Positions 1-9,942 of a DNA stretch of 64,000 bases are shown here, piece by piece. The DNA is taken from the NCBI GenBank assembly GCA_016650125.1, contig JAENWT010000016.1, positions 1 through 64,000 on the forward strand, in the 5' to 3' direction. Positions within the stretch are counted from its first letter, which is position 1. Each line of letters starts with the position of its first letter. Source of the DNA: Thermoleophilia bacterium (GTDB lineage: Bacteria; Actinomycetota; Thermoleophilia; Solirubrobacterales; 70-9). The position numbers were made by a program, and so were the translations under genes. Below the pieces are notes generated by a model. That model did not search any database and was not told the DNA's origin. It worked only from the letters and a program-made list of their open reading frames with translations.

Positions 1-106
1 CGAGGGCTCACCAAGGTGGGCTACCGCGGGGGCGGGCAAAATCGGAATCAGGAGAACGAGCCTTCAGATTTTTGCCCTCTCTCCGCTATCACGGCTTTGC
101 ATAAGG

Positions 107-136
107 CACCGAATTTGCCTTCGGGCAAATCCGGTG
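107..136. terminator. stem-loop with UUCG tetraloop upstream of groES
   Basis: Two 13-nt arms (107-119 and 124-136) pair with one A/C mismatch and enclose TTCG closed by a C-G pair, the extra-stable UUCG tetraloop. No clear U-run follows. It may end a transcript entering from the left edge or shape the leader before groES. The rest of 1-224 shows no convincing gene; reading frames there have no recognisable product. Confidence 0.4.
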
Positions 137-224
137 TTTGCCGCAGTGGGCGGCCGCAGCGACATCGCACGGGCTGGGCCTAAGCTGACCGGATGCCCCG
201 ACCCTGTATCGTTCCTTTGAGTTC

Positions 225-249
225 TGGCACTCTAAGTACCAGAGTGCCA
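225..249 (+). promoter_or_regulatory. CIRCE operator (HrcA site)
   Basis: TGGCACTC (225-232), a 9-nt spacer, then GAGTGCCA (242-249) form the arrangement of the CIRCE element (GCACTC-N9-GAGTGC core), 38 nt upstream of the groES start. CIRCE is bound by the heat-shock repressor HrcA. hrcA itself is not in this window, so HrcA control is inferred from the site. Confidence 0.88.
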
Positions 250-287
250 ATAAACACTTACTGAACACATGACAACGGAGGTATCGA

Positions 288-575
288 ATGAAGCTGAAGC
301 CCCTCGGGGACAGGCTGATCGTCAAGCCGGTTGAGGAAGAACAGACCACTGAAAGTGGCATCTTTCTTCCCGAAACGGCCAAGGAGAAGCCCCAGAAGGG
401 AACAGTTGTGGCCGCCGGAGATGGCGCCATTGCTGAAGACGGAACCCGCCGCCCGCTCGACGTGAGCGAAGGCGACGAGGTCCTCTACTCCAAGTACGGC
501 GGGACTGACATCACGGTAGAGGGCGACGAACTGCTCGTCCTGCGTGAGTCGGACATCCTCGCCAAGATCCAGTAA
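288..575 (+). CDS. groES: co-chaperonin GroES (Hsp10)
   Basis: A 95-residue protein, the normal length for the family, opening MKLKPLGDRLIVKP and carrying the mobile-loop region with SGIFLPE (about residues 23-29) that docks on GroEL. As a heptameric lid it closes the GroEL folding chamber in the cytoplasm. A good ribosome site (GGAGG) lies before the ATG. It is 33 nt upstream of groEL in the same direction and behind a CIRCE operator, so the two are almost certainly one heat-inducible operon. Sequence and context agree, and no alternative identity is plausible. Confidence 0.98.
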   Translation: MKLKPLGDRLIVKPVEEEQTTESGIFLPETAKEKPQKGTVVAAGDGAIAEDGTRRPLDVSEGDEVLYSKYGGTDITVEGDELLVLRESDILAKIQ

Positions 576-608
576 CCCCCAAAACCCGCCTTTCAGGAGG
601 TACGAAAC

Positions 609-2246
609 ATGGCTCATAAAGAGCTGAAGTTCGCAGAAGAAGCACGGGGGGCCCTGCAGGCCGGCGTAGACGCCGTCGCCAACGCAGTCAAGGTCACCCT
701 CGGTCCCAAGGGCCGATACGTAGTACTCGACAAGAAGTTCGGCGCTCCGACCATCACCAACGACGGTGTCACCATCGCTCGTGAGATCGAGGTCGAAGAC
801 GTGTTCGAGAACCAGGGCGCCCAGCTCGTTCGTGAAGTCGCGACCGCGACCAACGACGTTGCCGGTGACGGAACAACCACCGCCACCCTGCTCGCCCAGA
901 TCATCGTCCGCCAGGGCCTGAAGAACGTCGCCGCCGGAGCAAATCCGCTGGCGCTTCGCCGTGGCATCGAGAAGGCCGTCGACGTAGTAGTCGAGGACCT
1001 CCGCGATAAGCAGTCAGCGGAGATCAACGGCAAGGAGCAGATCGCTCGCGTGGCCGCCATTTCGGCAGCTGACGACGAGATCGGCAACATCATCGCCGAC
1101 GCCATCGAGAAGGTCGGCAAGGACGGCGTGGTCAACGTCGAAGAAGGCCAGACCTTCGGCATGGAACTCGAGTTCACCGAGGGCATGCAGTTCGACAAGG
1201 GCTACATCTCGCCCTACATGGTCACCGACCAGGATCGGATGGAGGCTGTTCTCGAAGAGCCGTACGTCCTGATCGCCAACCAGAAGATCGGTTCCGTCCG
1301 CGACGTGCTGCCCGTGCTGGAGCAGGTCATGCAGGGCGGCAAGCCCTTGCTGATCGTCGCCGAGGATGTCGAAGGCGAATGCCTCGCGACCCTCGTCGTC
1401 AACAAGCTGCGTGGCACCTTCACCGGTGTTGCGGTCAAGGCGCCGGGATTCGGCGACCGCCGCAAGCGCATGCTCGAGGACATCGGCATCCTGACCGGTG
1501 GTGAAGTGATCACCGAAGAGATGGGCCTCAAGCTGGAGAACACCCAGCTGACCCAGCTCGGCCAGGCTCGCCGCGTAGTCGTCTCCAAGGACACGACCAC
1601 GATCATCGACGGCAACGGTGAAGGTGAAGCCATCAAGGGTCGGATCAAGCAGATCAAGTCGGAAATCGAGAACACCGATTCCGAGTTCGACCGCGAGAAG
1701 CTCCAGGAGCGTCTCGCCAAGCTGGCCGGCGGCGTTGCCGTGGTCAAGGTCGGAGCTGCAACCGAGACCGAGATGAAAGAGAAGAAGCACCGCGTCGAAG
1801 ACGCCCTGCAGGCGGCCCGTGCGGCGCTGGAAGAGGGAATCGTCCCCGGCGGCGGAGTTGCTCTGCTGAACGCTCAGGAAGGTCTCGACGTCGATTCGTT
1901 CGATGACGCCGACGAGCGCACCGGTGCGCAGATCATCTACCGCGCCCTCGAAGAGCCGGTCCGGCAGATTGCCGAGAACTCGGGTCTCGAAGGTTCGGTC
2001 GTGGTCAACGCGGTCCGTGCCATGAAGACCGGTGAAGGCCTCAACGCCGCCACCGGTGAGTACGGCGACATGGTCAAGGCCGGAGTGCTCGACCCGACCG
2101 TCGTCACGCGCTCTGCCCTGCAGAACGCGGCGTCGATCGCGAAGAACATCCTCGTGACCGAGGCGATCATCGCCGAGCCCGCCGAAGAAGGCGGAGGCGG
2201 CATGCCCGCGATGCCCGACATGGGCGGAATGGGCGGCATGATGTAA
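609..2246 (+). CDS. groEL: 60-kDa chaperonin GroEL (Hsp60)
   Basis: This 545-residue chaperonin begins [20 protein letters not shown] and contains the ATP-binding [12 protein letters not shown] segment near residue 85, the equatorial TLGPKGR motif near residue 30, and the C-terminal GGM-rich tail ([16 protein letters not shown]) that lines the cavity floor. It assembles as a tetradecamer and folds proteins with GroES using ATP. AGGAGG stands 7-12 nt before the ATG. Length and tail are those of a full functional GroEL rather than the His-tailed GroEL1 paralogue found in many actinobacteria. It is followed by two stem-loops. Confidence 0.98.
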   Translation: MAHKELKFAEEARGALQAGVDAVANAVKVTLGPKGRYVVLDKKFGAPTITNDGVTIAREIEVEDVFENQGAQLVREVATATNDVAGDGTTTATLLAQIIVRQGLKNVAAGANPLALRRGIEKAVDVVVEDLRDKQSAEINGKEQIARVAAISAADDEIGNIIADAIEKVGKDGVVNVEEGQTFGMELEFTEGMQFDKGYISPYMVTDQDRMEAVLEEPYVLIANQKIGSVRDVLPVLEQVMQGGKPLLIVAEDVEGECLATLVVNKLRGTFTGVAVKAPGFGDRRKRMLEDIGILTGGEVITEEMGLKLENTQLTQLGQARRVVVSKDTTTIIDGNGEGEAIKGRIKQIKSEIENTDSEFDREKLQERLAKLAGGVAVVKVGAATETEMKEKKHRVEDALQAARAALEEGIVPGGGVALLNAQEGLDVDSFDDADERTGAQIIYRALEEPVRQIAENSGLEGSVVVNAVRAMKTGEGLNAATGEYGDMVKAGVLDPTVVTRSALQNAASIAKNILVTEAIIAEPAEEGGGGMPAMPDMGGMGGMM

Positions 2247-2250
2247 GGGG

Positions 2251-2284
2251 ACCGGTTGCCTGCGGCTCGCCGCAGGCAACCGGT
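2251..2284 (+). terminator. perfect stem-loop after groEL
   Basis: A 15-bp perfect inverted repeat (2251-2265 with 2270-2284) around a CTCG loop begins 4 nt after the groEL stop. It lacks a T-run, as is common in high-GC actinobacteria. It probably terminates or stabilises the groESL message. Confidence 0.7.
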
Positions 2285-2315
2285 CAATGGGATTGGTCTG
2301 AAAAGGACCCCCCTT

Positions 2316-2343
2316 GAAAGGCCCGGGTTATCCCGGGCCTTTC
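2316..2343. terminator. bidirectional terminator between groEL and the PucR-type gene
   Basis: GAAAGGCCCGGG (2316-2327) and CCCGGGCCTTTC (2332-2343) pair perfectly over 12 bp around a TTAT loop. The outer A/T pairs give short A- and T-tracts on both strands, and the hairpin lies between two converging genes, so it can serve both. Confidence 0.75.
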
Positions 2344-2416
2344 CCTTCCTTGGCCTGAATCGAGCCTTCCGCGGAACCCCCGGTTCTTCGACCAGGGCGA
2401 AGCACCGGCCTGGAGG

Positions 2417-3595
2417 CTACCCCCGTTTGGGTTCCGACCCTGGCCGGCGATCTCTGGTCGTGGACACCGCTTCGTTCTCTATCAAGGCAAGGCGTTGCAG
2501 GGCCCACCAGACCTCGACGATGCAGCGCACCTCGTTGAGATCGCAGCCGACCAGCTCTTCGAAGCGGTTCAGTCGGTGGCGGAGGGTGTTGCGGTGGATA
2601 AAGAGGGCCTCGGCAGTCCGGTCCGAACTGGTCCCGTTCTCCAGCCACACGGCGATCGTCCGGAGCAGATCCTCACCGAAGCGGCCGGCAACCTTTAGGG
2701 GCCCCACGTAGCGATCGATCAGGTGGTCGCCGATCTCGTGCTCCTCGACGACCGCCGCGGTGAGGCCGAGATCGTCGAACCGGTGGACACCTGGCAGGCC
2801 GAGGGTAGAAGCGACTTCCAGGTTCCGCGAGGCGATCCGGAACGAATACGCGGCTTCCTCCAGCCGAACGGCCGGTCCCACTCCGACGATCGCGTCGGCT
2901 GCCGAGTGCGGCTCAGCGGTCAGAACTCCAACCGTATCTCCGCCGAACAGTGCAAGCAGAGCACTGGGATCGCCACCGCGGAGCGCCCTTTCGACCCGCC
3001 AGCCCTCGACTCCCCCGCGGGCTCTGACCAGCACGTACTTGAGAGTCGGATCAAGCCCGTAGAGTGACGCCTCACTTCGCAGCATGGCCGGATCGATGTT
3101 CCCGGCAACCAGAGCCCGAACGAATTCTGCCCGGCGCTCGTGACTTCGCTGATTGATCTCGATGTCGACCCGCCGGTGGGCCCGGGCGATGACGACCATC
3201 AGTTCGTCGGCCCACTGCCGCAACCGTTCGGAACCGGCGAGCATCTGGTCCGCCGCCAGATCGTGTTGCTCCGCGAGCACGATGAAGTAGGCCCACGCCG
3301 TTTCGGCACCGAGTCGGTACGCGACCAGCAGCGCGTCGACACCGACTCCCTGCCGCGCCCGCCCTTCGGCCAGCCGCTCGGTAGCTTCGAGTTCCTCCTC
3401 GGTCGGTTGGCGATTCTCGACCAACGCGGATATGGCGCTGTGGATGTTCTGTTCTATGCCGGGCAGCAGTTCCGCGTCCGGCAGGGCCGCGTAGTCCGGA
3501 GAGACGCTTCGGAATCGATCGAGGATCGAACGAGCCAAGGCCGGTGCGTCCGCATCAACATCGCCGAGTATCTGGTTCAGTTCCTGGAACATCAT
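2417..3595 (-). CDS. PucR/CdaR-family transcriptional regulator
   Basis: A regulator of about 392 residues. The N-terminal half is a helical sensor-like region (residues ~10-150, rich in Glu/Ala/Arg, resembling the RsbR-type N-domain found in this family). The centre looks like the GGDEF-like module, and the end (~320-385) is the family's helix-turn-helix, visible as TAEALFIHRNTLRHRLNRFEEL. Members act as cytoplasmic regulators of catabolic or stress genes; the target is unknown. The ATG at 3595 is chosen over a TTG at 3610 because a palindrome (3594-3611) overlaps the start. It converges on groEL. Low-level alternatives would only change the effector, not the family. Confidence 0.85.
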   Translation of the reverse strand: MMFQELNQILGDVDADAPALARSILDRFRSVSPDYAALPDAELLPGIEQNIHSAISALVENRQPTEEELEATERLAEGRARQGVGVDALLVAYRLGAETAWAYFIVLAEQHDLAADQMLAGSERLRQWADELMVVIARAHRRVDIEINQRSHERRAEFVRALVAGNIDPAMLRSEASLYGLDPTLKYVLVRARGGVEGWRVERALRGGDPSALLALFGGDTVGVLTAEPHSAADAIVGVGPAVRLEEAAYSFRIASRNLEVASTLGLPGVHRFDDLGLTAAVVEEHEIGDHLIDRYVGPLKVAGRFGEDLLRTIAVWLENGTSSDRTAEALFIHRNTLRHRLNRFEELVGCDLNEVRCIVEVWWALQRLALIENEAVSTTRDRRPGSEPKRG

Positions 3596-3611
3596 TGGGC
3601 GTCTGCCCAAT
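3594..3611. promoter_or_regulatory. palindrome overlapping the PucR-type start (putative autoregulatory operator)
   Basis: ATTGGGC (3594-3600), GTCT, GCCCAAT (3605-3611) is a perfect 7-bp inverted repeat adjoining the start codon of the minus-strand regulator. A TATATT-like -10 lies just upstream on that strand (3611-3616). Autoregulation is inference from position only. Confidence 0.4.
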
Positions 3612-3701
3612 ATAGACCAGAGTCTTGTTGAGCATTCGTCCGTTGTCCCAAGCCCTCACTCCGCCTACGATTACCGCAATCAATAGTTTGGAGGAGGCAG
3701 G

Positions 3702-6700
3702 GTGAGGCAGGGCAAGTGGGTATTCGGGTTGCGGCACCGGTTGGGTCTTTTCTTCGGGCTGTTCATCGGCTTGGCCGTCCCCTTGGTGATCGCCGCCGCG
3801 CTGGCCGGTGATGCTCGTGCGTCTGCCTCGCATTGGAGCTTCGAGGCGAACGGCAAGCCGGACCTGCAGGGGTGGAAGCTGGTCTCGGATCCGGCAGAGG
3901 CCGGTCCGGTGCTGGTCACCCGGACCGATCCCCTGATTGAACCGATCAACCCGGAAGGCCACTCGTACGTTACTTCCGCACAGGCGACCAATGGTGGTAC
4001 CGACGATGGCGGGAGTGCCTCCGACACCCGGACGATGGCCCTCGTATCGCCCGAGTTCAAGCTCACGCACCGCTATGTCTCGTTTCTCGCAAGGGGCACG
4101 TGGAGCGACTTCGGCGATCGCGGCCAGGGAACTTCGGTCTCGGTCTGCGCGCCCGACGCCGCTCAGCCCTACGGCTGCGCCAAGCTCGTAACGACCGCGA
4201 TCGACGGTGTGGACGATGCCTTCAAGTACCGGATTGTCGATCTTCACGGACACCTCGGCAAGCGGGTCTTCTTTCTCGTCAACGACACGTCCACGACCCG
4301 GCGAATGATGGTTGACGACGTGCGGGCAAACGGACCGACCATGCCGATGAACCTGAACGTCGAACCGGCCGCGAAGGGATACCGATTGAGCTGGGATGCT
4401 TCGACTGATACCCGACCGGTCGACCGCTACCAAGTCCTCCGAGCCACTTCGCAGGAGGGGCCGTGGGAGCTCATCGGGTCCAGTGGATCAGGCGGTACCC
4501 GGGGCTCCGGGCCCACCTTCATCGATCGCAACGCACCCGCCTCCCGCACCTTCTTCTACCGAGTCAGGGCGATCGCCCGCGACGGCTCCAAATCGGAGGC
4601 GAACCTGGGAGTCGGTCGCCGCCATCCGGGCCTGTTCGCCAAAGGCAAGACCCACGTCTATGCCGGTGCCGACCTCACCGCGATCGAATTCCCGGTGGGC
4701 GGGAACGGGGCCGGTGGAATCCGTCACTTCGGGACCGGTGAACGCAACCAGTCGTGGATCTTCAATACCTACGGCCTTCAGCCCCCGCGCTACACGAGCA
4801 TGGTCCCGAACAGCTTCTTCGCCATCCGGGCGAAGCGCGCCGGAAAACCCGCGGTCGTCCGGGCTCTTCAGACCAGGCCGGTCGGTTCGTTCAGAAAAAT
4901 GAAGTCACTCACCTTCACCGGCGAGTATCCATTGGCCTCGTACCGGTTCGAGGACCCGGCTTTACCGGTGAAGGTGACCGAAGGGGTCAGCAGCCCGATG
5001 ATCCCGGCGAAGATGAAGGATTCGGCGGTCCCGACGGCCCTCTATGAGTTCCGCCTGCGCAATACGAGCTCCAGGCCGGTCCGTGCTTCGATTCTCGCGA
5101 CCCAGCAGAACGCCGTCGGATTCGATGGTGAGGGTGAGATCGGCGGACCAACGGGCCGGGAATTCGAGGGGTACGGCAGCAATCGCAACCGCGTCGAGCG
5201 GGTGTCGGGCCGGACCCGGCTGTCGATGACCGGAGATGAAGGGAGCATGGCGCTGTCGATGTGGGGTGGTGGGGTCACCGGGACGTCCACCTGGGACACC
5301 GGGAAATCACTCCAGGGAGATTTCCGGGCGAAGGGATCAGTGACCGGTCAGACCGAAGCGGCCAGTTCGGCCGACGGCGTCACGGTCGACGGAGCTCTGG
5401 CGCGGTCGGTGCGGCTCGGGCCGGGTCAGACCAAGGTGGTCAGGGTCGCCCTCAGCTGGAACATTCCGGGAGCCTCCCGCATTTTCGGGGGAGGGGGGAT
5501 GAAGTACTCGAGCTGGTGGCGCGATGCGGACGCTGTCGACAACTACATCGCCGCAAACCGCAGTCGACTGGAGCGGCAAACCCGGCGCTATCACGACACC
5601 TTTTATGAATCGAATCTCCCGCGCTACGTGCTGGACCGGATAACCGGGAACTCCGCTACTTTGCGGTCTCCCACGATGTTCTGGGCCGACAACGACTTCT
5701 TCGGCGGGTGGGAGGGTCTTGGTTGCTGCTGGAACATGCCGACCCACGTCTGGCACTACGCTCAGACCCCCGCCCGACTCTGGCCGCAGATCGGGCGGAA
5801 GTTCGAGGCCCAGTGGATGAAGTCGACCCAGCCCGACGGGATGATCCCGTACCGGTACAACACTCCCGAGTACGCGATCGACGGCCAGCTCGGGGTAGTT
5901 CTCAGTGCCTACCGGGACCATTTGTCGTCGTCCGACAACTCCTGGCTGGACGAACGCTGGCCGGCGATCAAGTCGTGGATCGAATACTCGATCGCCAAGA
6001 ACGACGCCGATCGCGATGGGGTCCTCGAAGGTGCGGAGCTCACAACCCTCGACTTTCCCCAGGACATCAACAACACCTGGCTCGGCAGCCTCTATCTGGC
6101 GGCCCTCAAGGCTTCGGCCCGGATGGCGGCGTTGACCAATGACCCCGATGCGGCCGATTATGCGGCGATCTTCACGTCGGGACGAGTGAAGCAGGCCGAA
6201 CAGCTCTGGCGCGGTGACCACTTTGCCCAGAATCCGAACGCGAACCTGCCCGCCATGTCGCAGGCGAATGCCGTCGACATCGACATGTTGCTCGGACAAT
6301 GGTGGGCTTCGCAACTGGGACTCGGCGACATCTACCGCCCGACTCAGATGAAGAGGGCGATGGGCACCCTCTACCGCGACAACTTCCACCAGTCCTTCCT
6401 CGGTCCGAATCCATTCGAGAGTTACTACGTGACGGCTCGACACTCCCGTTTCTTCGTCGACCTCGCTGACGGTGGAATGATTGCCGACAGTTGGCCCGAC
6501 GGCGGTGAACCGGCCCGCAAGACGCCTTATAGCGGGGAGGTGTGGGCAGGACGCGAGTATTCCGCGGCGGCGACGATGATCGGCCTGGGGAGGGTGCGCC
6601 AGGGACTCAAGCTGGTCGAAGCCGTGAGTTCGCGCTACGACGGCCGCCTGCGTGACGAACCGCCCATTTACTCCGGCGGAAACGTGTGGCTTGAATCCTG

Positions 6701-7166
6701 CGGCGCGGGCGATGGGGCCGGCAACCCGTTCGGCGACGTCGAGTGTGGCAAATGGTACGGCCGCTCCCTGTCAAGTTGGTCGCTGCTCACGGCGCTCCAA
6801 GGCCTGTCCTTTGACGGACCGGCGGGCCGGCTCGGTTTCGCACCCCGGTTCAAGCCGGCGAAGCACCGCTCGTTTTTCACTGCCGGCAAGGCGTCGGGAC
6901 TCTTCTCGCAAGTCCGGAGCGGCCAGAACCAGTCCGAAACGATCAAGGTCGCCTTCGGCAGTTTGCACTTGAGGGAGCTGGAGTTCCGGCTTGCGGGAGG
7001 TAAACGGGTTCGAAACGTGCAGATCTCGGTCGGCAAGAAGCGGATCCACCGTTACGCCGTACGGCGGATGGGAAGCCGGATAAGACTCGAACTGCGTGGG
7101 GAGCTGACCGTCAAGGCGGGGCAGCGGCTGCGCGCCAATATCAAGATCATAGGAGGCCAGCGTTGA
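3702..7166 (+). CDS. secreted GH116-like glycoside hydrolase (GBA2/DUF608 type) with FN3 domain
   Basis: A 1154-residue exported enzyme. Residues ~10-42 form a signal peptide. A beta-rich module follows, then an FN3 domain (~213-300), the GH116 N-domain (~325-620, with EFPVGGNGAGGIRHFG) and the alpha/alpha-barrel catalytic part (~640-1060). Glu671 in GGWEG aligns with the GH116 nucleophile, and Asp784 in TTLDFP probably with the acid/base. The family contains beta-glucosidases, beta-xylosidases and bile-acid glucosylceramidases, so glucoside cleavage outside the cell is expected but the substrate is open. The start is GTG with a strong GGAGGAGG site. The next gene begins inside its stop codon, so the two products are likely made together. 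Confidence 0.82.
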   Translation: MRQGKWVFGLRHRLGLFFGLFIGLAVPLVIAAALAGDARASASHWSFEANGKPDLQGWKLVSDPAEAGPVLVTRTDPLIEPINPEGHSYVTSAQATNGGTDDGGSASDTRTMALVSPEFKLTHRYVSFLARGTWSDFGDRGQGTSVSVCAPDAAQPYGCAKLVTTAIDGVDDAFKYRIVDLHGHLGKRVFFLVNDTSTTRRMMVDDVRANGPTMPMNLNVEPAAKGYRLSWDASTDTRPVDRYQVLRATSQEGPWELIGSSGSGGTRGSGPTFIDRNAPASRTFFYRVRAIARDGSKSEANLGVGRRHPGLFAKGKTHVYAGADLTAIEFPVGGNGAGGIRHFGTGERNQSWIFNTYGLQPPRYTSMVPNSFFAIRAKRAGKPAVVRALQTRPVGSFRKMKSLTFTGEYPLASYRFEDPALPVKVTEGVSSPMIPAKMKDSAVPTALYEFRLRNTSSRPVRASILATQQNAVGFDGEGEIGGPTGREFEGYGSNRNRVERVSGRTRLSMTGDEGSMALSMWGGGVTGTSTWDTGKSLQGDFRAKGSVTGQTEAASSADGVTVDGALARSVRLGPGQTKVVRVALSWNIPGASRIFGGGGMKYSSWWRDADAVDNYIAANRSRLERQTRRYHDTFYESNLPRYVLDRITGNSATLRSPTMFWADNDFFGGWEGLGCCWNMPTHVWHYAQTPARLWPQIGRKFEAQWMKSTQPDGMIPYRYNTPEYAIDGQLGVVLSAYRDHLSSSDNSWLDERWPAIKSWIEYSIAKNDADRDGVLEGAELTTLDFPQDINNTWLGSLYLAALKASARMAALTNDPDAADYAAIFTSGRVKQAEQLWRGDHFAQNPNANLPAMSQANAVDIDMLLGQWWASQLGLGDIYRPTQMKRAMGTLYRDNFHQSFLGPNPFESYYVTARHSRFFVDLADGGMIADSWPDGGEPARKTPYSGEVWAGREYSAAATMIGLGRVRQGLKLVEAVSSRYDGRLRDEPPIYSGGNVWLESCGAGDGAGNPFGDVECGKWYGRSLSSWSLLTALQGLSFDGPAGRLGFAPRFKPAKHRSFFTAGKASGLFSQVRSGQNQSETIKVAFGSLHLRELEFRLAGGKRVRNVQISVGKKRIHRYAVRRMGSRIRLELRGELTVKAGQRLRANIKIIGGQR

Positions 7167-9616
7167 GCAGCAATTTGGATAGAGAAAGTCTTTTGCGGTC
7201 GAGTGCCCTGGCGCTGGCGACCCTGATGCTCGTCCTGGTGGGCTCGGTCGGCCCGGCGTCAGCGGCGGCACCGGACAAGACACCGTCGGTGACCGTACGG
7301 ACCACCGAGGGCGGGGTTCCCCGGATCCTTGCGAACGGGTGGCGTGGCCTCGGCTACGGCTACGGCTTCGAGACGGCCAGGCACAACATCTGCACGACCG
7401 CGGACGCCTACCTGACGGTCCGTGGCCAGCGCTCGAGATTCCTCGGACCGGAGAAGACCTGGTTCTTCAGCGGCAACGGGATGACCTACACGAACCTTCA
7501 AGCCGACTTCTTCTTCAAGCGGATGATCGTCGAGAAACAGGCAGAGAAGCTTTTGCGGCAGAAGGCCCCGCGGGGACCGAAACCACAAGTCCGACGGATC
7601 GTCAAGGGCTACGTCCAGGGGTACAACCGCTATCTGAAGCGGGTCGGTGTGAACCGGATCCCCGACCGTACCTGTCGAGGGGAAAAATGGGTACGCCCGA
7701 TCCGCCGGATCGACGTCTACCGCCGTTTCCTCGAGCTCGGGACCATGGCTAGTTCGGGGGTCGCGATCGATGGTCTGGTGGACGTGACCCCACCCGGGGC
7801 GCCGGTTCCGGCAGCCGCGACCGCTGCGAAGGCGAATCCTGACGCCCGGGATTTGGAGCGGATTGCCGAAACCCGTCCCCAAATCGGATCGAACGCCATC
7901 GCTCTGGGTCGGAAGGCGACTTCGACCGGCAAGGGGATGATGATGGGCAATTCCCATTTCCCGTGGGGAGGTTCGGAGCGTTGGTTCCAGTCCCAGCTCA
8001 CGATTCCCGGCAAGATCAACGTCAGTGGAGTCAGCCTCTACGGCGTCCCCCTGATCCTGATCGGGCACACGGCCAAGATGGCGTGGAGCCACACCGTCTC
8101 GCCCGGTTTCCGTTTCGTACCGATCGTGGAGAAGCTGGTGCCCGGCGACCCCACCTCCTATTACGTCGACGGCCAACCCCGCCAGATGCGAAAGACCACC
8201 GTGACCGTTGAGGTCAAGGCCGACGACGGCACGATCACACCGGAGACCAGAACCTTCTACTCGACGATCCATGGTCCGATCACGAATTCCCTCCAGGGAC
8301 AGAAGCTGTTCGCCTGGTCAGATTCGACGGCCTACGCCCTGGGCGACGCGAACGCCGGCAATCTCCGGCTGGTCAACTTCTTCTTCGACATGAACCGTGC
8401 CCAGACGACCCGCGGAGTGATGCGAGCGCTGCGCACCAATCAGGGCGTTCCGTGGGTGAGTACCCTCGCCTCCGATGCCAGGGGCAATGCGCTCTACGCC
8501 GATATTTCGGTCGTGCCGAACCTCCCCGATGACATGGTCGAGCGGTGCAATACCGGCCTCGGTTTCGTCAGCCTTCCGCAGTTGGGACTCCCGGTGATCG
8601 ATGGGTCGAAGTCCGAATGCGACCTTCAGAAGGCTCCGGGCGCGGTCGTTCGCGGGATTCTCCCGCCCGACCAATTGCCCTACGAGATCCGAAAGGACTA
8701 CGTCGAGAACTCGAACGACAGCCACTGGCTCGTCAATCCGAAGCAGCCGCTCGAGGGCTTTGCCGGGATCCTCGGAAGGGAACGCAGCTGGATCGGCCTC
8801 CGGGCCCGCAACGGCCTCACCCAGATTCAGGAACGGCTTGCCGGAACCGATGGCAAGCGCGGTAAACGTTTCAATCTCGCCCAACTCTGGGCGACCGTGT
8901 TCGACAACAAGGTGTTTCGTGCCGAAATGATCCAGGACCCGCTGGTCGCGTATTGCAATGAACATCCGGTGATCGACCCCGGCGACGGGATCGGTCCGGT
9001 CGATGTCTCCGAAGCGTGTCCGATCCTGGCCGCGTGGAACCTGCGGGATGACCTCGATGCTCCCGGAGCGGTTCTCTTCCGCCGAATCGCCCCGAGACTC
9101 GACGGTTCAACCTGGGTGAAGCCGTTCGATGTGAATGATCCGGTGGGAACGCCGTCCGGCCTCAACCAGGGAAGTCCGTCGGTCGGTAAGGCCCTGGCGC
9201 TGGCGGTCAATGATCTCCGAACTTCGGGCATGCCGCTCGATGCCACGTTACGCCGGTACCAGTACGTGGTTCGCCGTGGCAAACGGATCCCGATCGGTGG
9301 CGGGGACGGTGAAAGCGCGGGTACGTTCAACGTGATCGGCTCACCCTGGGTGCCCGGATCCGGGTTTACCGACATTCGCGGCGGTACCAGTTTCACGTTT
9401 GCCGCTTCGCTGAACGGTTCCAACTGTCCGCGAGTCCGGACGATCCTCGCCTACTCACAGGCGGCGACGAACGAGCGGTCTCCGTACTTCGCGGATCAGA
9501 CGAAATTGTTCTCGAAGAAGAAGTGGCTGATGGACCGGTTCTGTCTCGGGCAGCAGTTGCGGTCGCCCGCGCTGAAAGTGACGAACTTCCACGGTGGCGC
9601 GAGCTGGTCCCCTTAG
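7163..9616 (+). CDS. secreted penicillin-acylase-family Ntn hydrolase (amide/acyl-HSL/lipid acylase)
   Basis: An 817-residue precursor with a signal peptide (~13-34), a short alpha chain and a beta chain starting at Ser243 in QIGSNAIALG. That is the N-terminal nucleophile position of penicillin G acylases, aculeacin A acylase and PvdQ/QuiP homoserine-lactone acylases. PGFRFVPIVEKL and the MMGNSHFPW segment also fit the family. Maturation by self-cleavage before Ser243 is expected. The start is TTG, overlapping the stop of the GH116-like gene (TTGA), so translation is coupled. The substrate cannot be read from sequence; together with a glucosylceramidase-like partner, an N-acylated glycolipid is an attractive guess. 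Confidence 0.88.
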   Translation: MSSNLDRESLLRSSALALATLMLVLVGSVGPASAAAPDKTPSVTVRTTEGGVPRILANGWRGLGYGYGFETARHNICTTADAYLTVRGQRSRFLGPEKTWFFSGNGMTYTNLQADFFFKRMIVEKQAEKLLRQKAPRGPKPQVRRIVKGYVQGYNRYLKRVGVNRIPDRTCRGEKWVRPIRRIDVYRRFLELGTMASSGVAIDGLVDVTPPGAPVPAAATAAKANPDARDLERIAETRPQIGSNAIALGRKATSTGKGMMMGNSHFPWGGSERWFQSQLTIPGKINVSGVSLYGVPLILIGHTAKMAWSHTVSPGFRFVPIVEKLVPGDPTSYYVDGQPRQMRKTTVTVEVKADDGTITPETRTFYSTIHGPITNSLQGQKLFAWSDSTAYALGDANAGNLRLVNFFFDMNRAQTTRGVMRALRTNQGVPWVSTLASDARGNALYADISVVPNLPDDMVERCNTGLGFVSLPQLGLPVIDGSKSECDLQKAPGAVVRGILPPDQLPYEIRKDYVENSNDSHWLVNPKQPLEGFAGILGRERSWIGLRARNGLTQIQERLAGTDGKRGKRFNLAQLWATVFDNKVFRAEMIQDPLVAYCNEHPVIDPGDGIGPVDVSEACPILAAWNLRDDLDAPGAVLFRRIAPRLDGSTWVKPFDVNDPVGTPSGLNQGSPSVGKALALAVNDLRTSGMPLDATLRRYQYVVRRGKRIPIGGGDGESAGTFNVIGSPWVPGSGFTDIRGGTSFTFAASLNGSNCPRVRTILAYSQAATNERSPYFADQTKLFSKKKWLMDRFCLGQQLRSPALKVTNFHGGASWSP

Positions 9617-9915
9617 CCGAGGTCATCGGGACGGAGACCGCCGCGCCGCCGGTCGCCAGGCTGCTCGGTCCCTTCGACCCCGTGCTCCACGGCTGGGCCT
9701 CACGCGAGTTCCTGATTCCCTCCGCGCGGGAGCGGGCCGTGGTCACGACCAACGGGATCTTCCGGCCGACCATTTTGGCCGGCGGACAGGTCAAGGGCGT
9801 CTGGAAGATGCCGGGTGGCAAGGTCGATCTCGACCCTTTCGGGCGCCTTGATGCCCGGGAAGCCGGGGTGCTTGAATCCGACGTCGCCGATCTGATCCGG
9901 TTTCTCGCCGGGTAG
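9604..9915 (+). pseudogene. 3' remnant of an AlkZ/YcaQ-like winged-helix (HTH_42) protein
   Basis: From about 9604 to a TAG at 9915, in a different frame from the acylase, about 100 codons read as the C-terminal end of the AlkZ/YcaQ winged-helix family: LLGPFDPVLHGW, then REFLIP, then NGIFRPTILAGGQVKGVW. Family members are about 350-400 residues and include DNA glycosylases for crosslinks. The N-terminal three quarters are absent, the homology starting where the acylase gene stops. No ribosome site or start suits a free-standing protein. I take it as a truncated remnant left by a deletion. Confidence 0.65.
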
Positions 9916-9942
9916 GACCCGGCGCCGGCGGTGGTGGCTCAG

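Noticed and set aside
1014-2279. Long minus-strand open frame across groEL (421 codons)
   Set aside because: It is the antisense of a conserved gene; high-GC codon bias keeps such frames open, and no family resemblance is seen.
5337-6443. Long minus-strand open frame under the GH116-like gene
   Set aside because: Shadow of the coding strand; composition rich in Arg/Pro/Gly with no motif and no ribosome site.
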